Assembly: GCA_030142905.1 (NCBI GenBank)
Contig: JASJOG010000052.1
Coordinates: forward strand, 1-64,000
Direction of reading: 5' to 3'
Length of the DNA stretch: 64,000 nt
Source of the DNA: Heliopora coerulea
Taxonomy: Eukaryota; Cnidaria; Anthozoa; Scleralcyonacea; Helioporidae
Shown piece after piece: positions 55,487 to 64,000 of the stretch; position 1 is the stretch's first letter, and each line of letters starts with the position of its first letter. Below the pieces are notes generated by a model that saw only the letters and a program-made list of their open reading frames with translations, ran no database searches and was not told where the DNA came from. The translations under genes were made by a program, and so were the position numbers.

Positions 55487-55716
55487 TAGAGGTGTCCGTC
55501 TTAGAAGGAAATGACGTCATCTGACACCGGCCATCGGTATGAAAGCATTTACTACGCAGCGCAACGGTTCCTTGTTAATTTTACTCAAAAAGTACCCCAA
55601 ATAAAATCTATATTCTACTCTAATGAGTCAAACTTATTGTAAAAATAAACAAGATCAAGGATGCATAAAGTTGATGTTCAAAAATGTGAATGTATGAAAC
55701 TAATGAGTCGCAAAAG

Positions 55717-55968
55717 TTACAGCTGTGTTGAATAAAAAAATTCAGTTATTGCAGACTGTTTTTGTTGTGAAAACCTCGCGTCTTCGAGCTTTTTGCCGAC
55801 AATTTCTACGGTTGCAAGTAAATCTTCGTCGTGTAGTTGTGTGAGTGCAAACTTCTTTAACTCATCAAGCAGGTTGAGAGCTTCAGCAACTGAGTTAATA
55901 GAAGACACAGGCGGATTCATATGGACATCATCGTCATCGTCACCACTGCTATCCACAAACAGTGATAT
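55717..55968 (-). pseudogene. Tigger/CENP-B-type transposase C-terminal fragment
   Basis: An acidic run (SSGDDDDD), then an amphipathic helix region (AEALNLLDELKKFALTQ) and an end QQKQSAITEFF, which resemble the tails of Tigger/jerky (DDE_1) transposases. Upstream the frame is cut by the LINE. Across the LINE, at about 58,457-58,510, the minus strand reads SDKTIEAHDQPLKEKI and would continue into SLFVDSSG, so the two pieces were one exon. The catalytic core is gone. Confidence 0.65.
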
Positions 55969-55975
55969 CTTCTTT

Positions 55976-58456
55976 TGTTTTGTTTGTTTGTTTGTTTGAT
56001 CTTTATTTAAACACGAGATCACTTCATTTCGAAATGTTCTTCCAGTGAGCCGTGTACTATATTAAATATAAATACAATAACTATATACAAACTACATTAC
56101 ATTTATAAATTTACTATAAAAGTTCTTTAAATGATCTCAAACTAAGTTGACTTTTTATATTATATGGTAGACCATTCCAGAGTACCGCCCCTTTATAATG
56201 AAAGCTGTTCTTTCCAGCTTCAGTATTTGGCCTTGGCACATAAATATTAACATCCGAATGTCGTAGATCATACAAATGTACCGAGTTGGCATTTTGAAAA
56301 ATTCCAGTTAAATAATTTGGTGTGCTTCTGTAAACGGTTTTATACATTATCACAGCTAGCTGTTTATAACGTCTAGTTTTTAAATTTTCCCAATTAAGCT
56401 CATTCAATAATTCCGATGAATGCCTATTATAGTTCGAAAAAGTAACCACTCTAGCAGCCCTAGTTTGTAATTTTTGGAGTTTATCAGACAGTTCTTTACT
56501 ACAGTTTCCCCATACTGCACTGCAGTAGTCAAAATACGGCAGTGCAAGTGAATTATACATAGTAAGTAGCATTTCAAAGGGTACAAGGTGTCTAACTCGT
56601 CTTAATGCACCTATTACCCCAGATATCTTTTTAGAAATTTTGTTTATGTGATCTTTCCATATGATGGATTCATCTATTTCAAGTCCGAGATATTTGTATA
56701 CTTTCTCTCTTTTTAATGGTTGATTGCACACTTCAATCCTGAACTGATGTCCAAGACTCCTTATTCGATGACGACTTGCTATTATCATGTATTTTGTTTT
56801 TGTGACATTCAAATTTAGTTTGTTAGCTTTTAACCATGTATTTACTTCGCATATATCATGGTTCATTTGCCATTCAAGTATATTTGCCTTGTCACTAGCT
56901 ACCGTAAGACTAGTGTCATCCGCATACATTCGTACTTTAGAGAAAAGATCACAATTGGGTAAGTCATTTATATAAACTACAAAAAGTAACGGTCCAAGAA
57001 TAGAACCTTGTGGAATCCCACATCTTATTGTACAGCCAGTCGACAGGACACCATTTACAAATGTCTTTTGCTTACGTTCTTTTAAGTAGGAAGTGAACCA
57101 CTTTAGACTTGATTTACAGACACCATATAATTCTAATTTCTTTAACATAATTTGATGATCCATGGTGTCAAAAGCTTTTTTTAGATCCAAAAACATAACC
57201 CCATTTAATAGGCCTTTATCTATGTTTAAATACCACTGATTTGTGGAATCTAATAATGTAGTCAAAGTGGAATGTTTAGGTCTAAATCCAGATTGTGTTT
57301 CTGATAATAAATTGTGCTCTGTCAAATAACTGTAAAACTGATAAAAAATAACTCGTTCTATAAGTTTAGTGACAACTGGTAAAACAGATATTGGTCGATA
57401 ATTATCAGGGTTAGTTTTTTCTCCTTCTTTATATATAGGTGTAACCTTAGCAACCTTCCAATCGTCTGGAAAAATCCCAGTCCTGATTGAGAGATTGATT
57501 ATAAAAGTTAATGAAGGAACTATTACAGGAGCCGCATCTTTCAATAATCTAGCAGATATTCCATCAAGACCGCATGCTTTATTTATTGGTAGAGCGCTTA
57601 TTAATTTATTCAATTCATCATTTGTTATTTGATTTATACTAAAAGAATGTTCAGTGGACTTTATATATTCAGTGAAATCTCTTCTAGAAGGTGGTAATTG
57701 AGAAGCTAATTTCGGTCCAATTTCTGTGAAGTGTAAATTCAGAGCGTTACTTATCTCTTCTGATGAGATACAATTCTTATTTTCGTGCTTAATGTTGTTA
57801 ATAAACGTTGATTTCGGCTTTTTACCTAGTATTTCATTGATTCCTTTCCACGCTTGCTTAATATTCTTGTAATTCTCTTTAAAGTACGAGTTATAATATT
57901 GTATTTTTGATGATTTGATGTTTTCATTAACTTTGTTTCTAACGAATTTGTAATCTTGCCAACTCTTCTCTGTTTTAAGTTTATTGGCTATTTTCTTAAG
58001 TTTATCTCTTTTGAACATAAGATTTTTCAAATTTGAAGTTAACCATGGAGATGGCTTATTACGAACTTTTTTACGTTTTAAAGGAGCATGATGGTTGCAA
58101 ACTAAAAGGAAACTTTCCTTCCAAACCCTCCAAGCAGAGTTTGGATCATTTTGATCTGCAATATTTTCCCATGGAATTAGCTTAAGATCTTCTCTAAAAT
58201 TACCACAATCAAAGTATTTATATTGTCTTGATAGAATTATTTTAGGACTAGACTTGAAAGATGGTAATTTCCTTATGGCATATATAAAGTTATGGTCACT
58301 AATAGCTATATCTAAAGTTCCATAATGGGAAAACTTTGTGCTATCATTGGTCAAAAATAGATCGATTATAGTTGCAGTATTTTTTGTAATACGTGTTGGT
58401 TGTTGAATGAGTTGTTTATATTGAAAAGTGTTGCATATATCGAGTAAACGGCTTTT
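55976..58456 (-). mobile_element. 5'-truncated LINE (jockey/CR1-like), ORF2 fragment intact
   Basis: Minus-strand frame from about 58,454 to the stop at 56,114. It opens in the tail of an endonuclease domain (IDLFLTN, then IAISDH) and then carries a complete reverse transcriptase: motif A FLDLKKAFDTMDH, motif B GIPQGSILGPLLF and motif C YADDTSL, followed by a C-terminal domain with YLGLEID and NGLPYNIKSQ. The 3' tail is AAATAAAG plus a (CAAA)n run ending at 55,976. Flanking 16-mers CAGTGATATCTTCTTT (55,960-55,975) and CAGTAATCTTCTCTTT (58,457-58,472) are an imperfect target duplication. No internal stop, so the insertion is fairly young, but 5' truncation makes it immobile. The clade is assigned by eye among jockey/CR1/L2. 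Confidence 0.9.
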
Positions 58457-58739
58457 CAGTAATCTTCTCTTTCAGTGGTTGGTCATGTGCCTCGATCGTT
58501 TTGTCGCTACTATAGCCAATATTTGCTTATTCGTGGAAGTACTGTATTGTGCAAAGTAACGGGAAAGAGAGTAAATCGCGGAGCTGGATATGGCTTAGAA
58601 ATCCCTTGCAGATACACCATTAATATGGGAACAAAGTCCCCGTGAGATGGCTAAGCGAACTTATCTTAAAAGAAGCGACTATTGTGAAGGATGCTGTAGT
58701 TCGAAACCTGGAGACAAAGACCGGCAGAAAGCGGAAGAA

Positions 58740-60140
58740 CAGGGGTTCCCAACCAGGGGTGCGAGACGATATTTCATGGGGTGCGAAAACTTGGATTTGG
58801 ATAATTTTTAATTACAGTGTAGATGTATATTTTGTTGTCCGTGCCGTGAACGGCCAATATTTCAGATTGTGAAGGACTTCTTGGCGAAACGTGATGTAGA
58901 TCTGCAAAAAATTGGTTCTACGTGCACTGATGGTGCCCCTGCGATGCTAGGGAATAAATCGGGATTTTCTGGGCTGATCAAACAGGAGATTCCGCACTTG
59001 CAAGTTACCCACTGTTTCCTTCATCGTCACGCTTTGGCATCAAAAACATTGCCTCCAAATTTGAAGAAAGTACTCGACAGTTGTGTAAATACCATCAACT
59101 GGATTAGGGGTCGTGCTGTAAACCATCATATCTTTAAACGATTTTGTGAAGATCTGGGAAACGAACACACAGTTTTGATTTTTCACACCGAAGTCCGATG
59201 ACCCTCACGAGGATGAGCTTTAACCCGCTTCTTCGAACTGCGGGGGGAAATCAAAGTTTTGTTGGAGGAACGTGGCTCTCATCTGCTCAGAGCTTTGGAA
59301 TCCCAAGAATTCATCCAAATGTTGGCATACTTGGCTGACATTTTCACTTGTATGAATGATCTGAGTGTTTCTCTTCAAGGGAAACAGATAAACATATTGA
59401 AATGTTGCGAAAAGTTGAACGCTTTCAAAGAAAAACTATTTCTTTGGCGTCGACGGGTGGAAAGAGGTAATCTTTCAAATTTTCCATCACTTGAAAAAAT
59501 GGTAGATCATAATGGATCTATATTTCCTACTGTGCGTTAAGAAATCGTGGCTCATTTGGAAATGCTGTCAGAATCGTTTGATGGATATTTTGCTGCTGGA
59601 GACCTGAAGATTTTGGAAGAATGGATCGTGAATCCATATTCCTACAATTTGGAGAAAATGTCACATGATCATGAGCTGAAGGAAGATCTTCTTGATTTGC
59701 GGACAAGTCGGGATCTTAAAATGAGATTTGAAAGCAAGACTTTGGAGGAGTATTGGTGTTCAGCAATGGATATGTATCCACAACTTTGTGAAAAGGCACT
59801 GGGTGTCCTTATCCCATTTGCGACAACATACTTATGTGAATCAGGATTCAGTTCACCTTTATCAATCAAGACAAAATCGAGAAATCGCCTGAATCCACTA
59901 GCTGACCTGCGGGTCGCCATCACCAAAAAAGTTCCCCGTTTTGACAAAATCAAAAACAAGAAGCAGAAACAATTGATTTTTATGTCATTCAAAAATTAGC
60001 TTAAATAAATGTGTTGCTCAAATTGAGTACATGTTTGCTTTCTTCATCTTCAAAGCAGATATAACTTCTGTAGGGGGTGTGAGAATACATCAGAAGTTTT
60101 CTAGGGGTGCGGAGAGCATAGAAAAGGTTGGGAACCACTG
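58740..60140 (+). mobile_element. hAT element of ZBED5/FAM200/Charlie type, degenerate
   Basis: Ends CAGGGGTTCCCAACC and, reverse-complemented from the right, CAGTGGTTCCCAACC are nearly identical inverted termini typical of Charlie-like hAT elements. GGGGTGCGAG and CTCTCCGCACCCC follow inside. The expected 8-bp duplication is not clear (CGGAAGAA against ACTTAGAA). Confidence 0.85.
58869..59999 (+). pseudogene. hAT transposase (ZBED5/FAM200/SCAND3-like), N-terminus lost and frame broken
   Basis: Three collinear pieces. 58,869-59,201 has CTDGAPAMLG with the hAT catalytic Asp region and THCFLHRHALASKTLP. 59,259-59,540 has the helical insertion part (LAYLADIFTCMNDLSVSLQG). 59,547-59,999 has the C-terminal dimerisation region (FATTYLCESGFS, then KTKSRNRL.P..DLRVAI). 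The frame breaks near 59,200 and 59,540, and the BED finger and the first catalytic segment are missing. The family is also known as a source of domesticated vertebrate genes; here it is a dead transposon copy. Confidence 0.88.
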
Positions 60141-60722
60141 ACTTAGAACCTTTCCTTCTTAACTATTTTTGGAAATCTTTTATATATAGGGCTAACCTCA
60201 GGATATTTCCCTTTTCGTGCTTTGATAAAGCTGCAATAATGTAGTTTACTGTTATTGTCTGTCAAACATAATAATATATGTCCAGTTGCTAAACATACCA
60301 CAAAGAATGTGCTAATATTTTGAACACAAGTCGTTTCCTTTACTGTGAAATATCGCAATTTCATTACGAAAATCCTATTAATCAGCCACTAAGTGTCCGC
60401 TGTGGGAGATATTTTAGACCTTTTTCTGCTTGAAAAGTGTCCGTTGTCCGTCTTAGTGAGGTGTCCGTCTTAGAGAGAGTTTGGTTATAGTTAAATAATC
60501 AATAAACGGCCGGGACCAAATTTAGTGTCCGTCTTAGAAAGGAGTCCGTTAAGAGGGAGTTCACTGTACTTGTAAACGTGTGAGTCTCACATGAGCTTAA
60601 TCACTGGCGTGGAGTGACGTCTTGACCCTAATCCATACCGTGACCCCAGCAACCCTCACCTCGTGACTGTCCGCAGGCTCACGTAAACAGCAGAAACCTA
60701 CTTCGTGTACACTTGCAACACA

Positions 60723-63444
60723 ATGGACAGCGATGAGGAGAGGGATTCGTACCACAAAGACTCTGACGAAACAACACCTTTGACAGTGAGGACTCAACGC
60801 AGTTGTTGTGGGATTACTCCATGGCTTTTACTTACTACAGTAGTGTGTATTTTCGGTTCTTCATTTCAGTTTGGCTACACCTTAGCGGTGATCAATGCAC
60901 CCGAACAGGTATGAACTTGTGATTCATAGGATGTAAGAGAGGTTTTCCTTCAGTATTGTGTTAGAGTGTTGCAATTATGTTACTCATGTAAGGCCTGGTT
61001 TGTGCCAGGCTAATTTATTTCGCGAAGCGGTTTTTTACTTTCACTCAGAGACTCTCGACTGTACTTAATCAGAAACGTACTCAATTTACACAGAGAAATG
61101 TCGATTCGCGTGATAAAATTCGCCTAAGTAGAAGACAGCCGCCAGAGTCATGCACTTATTGTACCATGTCAGAAGGGATCTCCCCCTTTGAACGTAGGCA
61201 AAACAACTATTTGAGATCTGCGGGCTTTCGATTAACCGTAGGTAAATGGGCTTTACGTCCCTTGGAGTCAGGAGCGGTTGGCCAACCGTATGTAAAATCC
61301 CAGCTACGCCAGTTGGAGAATGACTTACGTAATTGTAATTGAATAACGAATTTAACTAAGGGCTCAAGATTTGACGAGCAATTTCTGAGGTAAATCTTTA
61401 GACTGTTTGAATTTTGCCTAAAGTTGAAATTGGCATTTGAAGGTCACTTTCATGGCCCGATGTGGCTGATTTACGAAATTTGAACCAGAAAATGTTTAAA
61501 AACATGTCCTTAATTCTTTTTCTTGATTGATTCCCTAACCTACGTTCACGTGATGGTAATTATTAAGCAATTGACAGGAATTTACTGCACCATAGTTATT
61601 TGTTCACAATACTTTTCTCCCCCCCCCCCCCTCCCCCCAGAAAGGCGTATTTCTGAAAAAACTTCTTCATCAAATCTCAGCATAAAGTGTTCTTAAAAAT
61701 CCTTAGTTTTTTTTTTCAAACTTAAGCCTTAGTGCTCCTATAAAATGTGATCTTTAAAAGAAATACATTTACATTTTGAAGACCACTCACAACAGGTGCT
61801 CAGGAACATTGGGTCTACCAGCCAGTATACACCACAAATGAAATGAGCTTCTGAAACAGCTGTTATTGTACAAGGATATAAACATGAACTACAAGAAGTA
61901 GCAAAATGTCTGTATAATAATGTGCAAATAAAAATGAATGGCAACTGCTGACTAAATAACAGACCTGTCAAGTTTTGTTGATGTAATTGGGTGACACCTA
62001 TCAGCTTTGGTTCATGGGTAGCCATTTCCAATTGTAAACAGTGGCATAACCAGAGGGCAAGAGGGGGTGGTTGCCTCCCCAATCACCCTCCAAGGCCCTC
62101 CTTGAGAAAATGTTTAATCTTCAGAGAAACGTATGGGGGGAGAGGATTATGTTTACATGAGTTAACATGCAGTCCAATTGCTAACTTATAACTATACATG
62201 TTAGTGATGGTAGATCATCCAGGTTACTATAGTCTTGAGAAAGTCTGTTGTTGACTTGTAACCAAATTGCTGACTGTAGTCACCAACAGTCTTTCTCAAG
62301 ACTATAGTAACCTGGATGATCTATCATCACTAACATGTGCTGATTCTCCTGTGTTCAAACCATTTACTTTATAACTTTTAACTGTTGTTAACTTGTAACC
62401 AAAATTGGACAACATGACAAAGTTTTCAATTTGTATGATAAATTTTCAGTTCATTCTCTTTTAAAAATCGCAGAAAACAAGTGGATCATACGCTTCATAT
62501 GATTAAGTAATTCAAAGATTCTATGGCGAAATTGAGTTTTGGTATTGGACATAAACTGAGCGTCCAGTGACAGTTCCCAGGCTCATAATGTATTATTGTC
62601 CCCAGACTAGTTCCAGATCCCTGTCGGTTCAAAACAGTAAAAAGCAATCCAGTCATGCCAATTATGCTGTTGAAAGTTGAAAGAAATACTTATTATTAAC
62701 TATTATAAGTATTGTAATAATTATAAGTATAATTATAAATATAATTATCATAAGTATTATAATAATTATAATTAATTAGTTGAAAGTTTTTAACACTTGG
62801 TGCAAACAGCATTAGAAACTACATAGGGAAAAACTAACAGTTTCATGCAAGATTCAGGTGGAAAGGAGTGACATAATGGGTAAAAATGTATGACTTCATG
62901 GCTATTTCAGTTGTAACTTTAGCCACCTTAGATACCATTAAGAAATTTATAAAAAATTGTATGAATCAGTAAATCAGGATTAACAAAGAAATCATTAAAA
63001 TCACCAGAACCAATCTTAGAGCACCCTACAGCATTTCATGAAAGAATTGAATTCTGTATGACCTTCATTAATCTGTACTAAATACCATGTCCCACCCTCC
63101 TAGCTCTAACTATTCAAATGGTGCAAAAAAAAATCCTCTAGGAATCCCAGCATTGTACAGGAACTCCATTTGATTCTGTAGGAATTCTTATTACATGAGC
63201 AACTGGAATTCTTATAGGATTCTAGGGCAATTTTTATAAGGGAAGTACAATCACATGAATGGGAGGCAGTATTCTTGTAAGTGTCAGCTCACTGAACTTT
63301 ATTATTTTAGGTGATAAAAGATTACTTTATTAGCCGTAATGTCACTATGACTGACTTTATGTGGTCAACAACTGTGTCTATTACAGCCATTGGTGGACTG
63401 ATTGGAGCACTGGTTGGTCCAAATATCGCTGATCTCTTTGGAAG
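60723..63444 (+). CDS. SLC2A: SLC2A/GLUT-family facilitative sugar transporter, first two exons; continues past right edge
   Basis: Major facilitator membrane transporter for hexoses. Exons 60,723-60,908 and 63,311-63,444 join in phase 0 with GTATGA..ATTTTAG ends; exon 2 ends AG|GTAAGG in phase 2. The first 62 residues hold an acidic cytoplasmic N-terminus and TM1 ending QFGYTLAVINAPEQ, the GLUT signature; exon 2 opens VIKDYF and covers loop 1 (NVT glycosylation site) and TM2 with IGGLIGALVGP, ending DLFGR before the family R-R-K/R loop. The ATG at 60,723 has strong context (ACAATGG). The first two of twelve helices are present. Intron 1 holds a family E hairpin copy and an hAT-like end. Which GLUT class cannot be settled from this part. 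Confidence 0.92.
61610..61645. repeat. Poly-C run
   Basis: CCCCCCCCCC with CTCCCCCC in intron 1 of the SLC2A gene. Confidence 0.85.
62193..62365. mobile_element. Family E hairpin repeat, copy 3 (core lost)
   Basis: Arms GGTTACTATAGTCTTGAGAA and TTCTCAAGACTATAGTAACC are exact inverses, with the outer ACATGTTAGTGATGGTAGAT. The GCCGTCGAAAC core seen at 46.6 kb is deleted. It lies in intron 1 of the SLC2A gene. Confidence 0.82.
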
Positions 63445-63769
63445 GTAAGGAAAAGTTAGATAAGGTGCTATATGCTGTGTTTTAGTTTCATCTGTGAAAA
63501 ACATCAGTACAATCACATTTTTTGAAATGTGGTACTGTGTTTTGTGTACTTCACACAACAAAAATCTTGTGGATAATTGTTGGATGTTTAAAACTGGTTT
63601 CCACTTAGGAAAATTTGCCTCAGGAAGGCAATGGACAGGACAGTTTCCATTGTCTTGTGAATTCTTGGCCAGAACTAATGACTTCAAGACAAAGAAAACT
63701 CTCCCGTCTGTTCCTTTCCTGAAGCAAATTTTCCTTAGTGGAAACTGGAAACCAGCCTTAAAGCTTGAA

Positions 63770-63965
63770 CCTCAGAAAGACAATTTCCAAGCTTCAGACA
63801 GGGGTCAAACCCACAACCTTGTGATGACCAGTGACATCAGGTTGTGGATTAGATTCCTACCTGGGGCTCATAAATTGTCATAAATCATCTTTCCAAGGTC
63901 TGAACTTGATGAATGTCCAATGATCTACCATGAATATCTCCAATCTCTAACATTCAAAACCATAG
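63770..63965. mobile_element. Diverged SINE-2 copy
   Basis: GGGGTCAAACCCACAACCTT and GTGATGACCAGTGACATC are the inverse of the SINE-2 anticodon/T-arm part; a second half GGTTGTGGATTAGATTCC is in the direct sense. Followed by AATATCTCCAATCTCTAACA as at the 18.1-kb copy. Confidence 0.5.
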
Positions 63966-64000
63966 TTTCATTAAAAAACTCCTTATGTGGTGTGTACTCC

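Larger units (their letters stand above)
55103..60566 (-). mobile_element. pogo/Tigger-like element carrying three nested insertions
   Basis: The ends CATTGAACTCC (left) and CAGTGAACTCC (reverse complement of right) are flanked by TA (55,101-55,102 and 60,567-60,568). Both subterminal regions share AAGACGGACAC phrases. The transposase C-terminus is on the minus strand at 55,717-55,968. The 5.46-kb span is explained by inserts: a mariner MITE (55,161-55,486), a LINE (55,976-58,456) and an hAT (58,740-60,140). The remaining host sequence is about 1.3 kb, so most of the transposase is lost. Confidence 0.78.

Overview
This is eukaryotic, AT-rich, intron-bearing DNA. The protein-coding content (a beta'-COP gene with cnidarian-style short exons, a divergent class A GPCR, a single-exon FoxL2 and a GLUT/SLC2A sugar transporter) and the dense mixture of Penelope-like, Tc1/mariner, hAT, pogo/Tigger and jockey/CR1-type elements point to an invertebrate metazoan. 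A cnidarian, probably an anthozoan such as a stony coral, is my best guess; this is inference, because no species-specific sequence was searched.

Layout. 1-5,900: the 5' part (ten coding exons, about 250 residues) of COPB2 on the minus strand, running off the left edge; its introns hold an hAT-type MITE, a foldback repeat and a small retroposon-like insertion. 7,712-10,777: a two-exon rhodopsin-like GPCR on the plus strand. 10,800-13,140: a large CTAC tetranucleotide satellite. About 14,180-15,519: an intact, lysine/serine-rich open frame of unknown function on the plus strand. 15,600-23,600: intergenic DNA with a 634-bp hAT-like nonautonomous element and tRNA-derived SINE pieces. 23,680-24,549: FoxL2 on the minus strand. 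24,600-43,980: about 19 kb with no gene I can support, but with a TA-flanked MITE, a 62-bp minisatellite, a long polypyrimidine tract, a perfect 80-bp inverted repeat and many foldback repeats.

43,984-50,619: a four-exon gene on the plus strand for a secreted protein (about 334 residues) that I do not recognise. Exons 3 and 4 each carry one copy of a 48-residue aromatic/glycine-rich module, and exon 2 carries a reduced third copy next to a histidine-rich stretch. This is the best candidate in the window for something undescribed. Its introns hold a Penelope-like GIY-YIG fragment, a MULE-like element and microsatellites. 53,034-54,468: a full-length but broken Tc1/mariner element.

55,103-60,566: a nested transposon stack. 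A pogo/Tigger-like element has been hit by a mariner-type MITE, by a 5'-truncated jockey/CR1-type LINE that splits its transposase frame, and by an hAT element of the ZBED5/FAM200 type. 60,723 to the right edge: the first two exons of an SLC2A-family sugar transporter.

The genes are unrelated housekeeping, signalling, transcription-factor and transport genes, and I see no operon-like or pathway link between them. The recurring theme outside the genes is a set of short dispersed hairpin repeats that share a core of the form CTGANGA - one extra base - stem - GAAA. The same kind of core follows the Penelope-like GIY-YIG fragment, which suggests that these repeats are Penelope/retrozyme-type debris with hammerhead-ribozyme-like folds.
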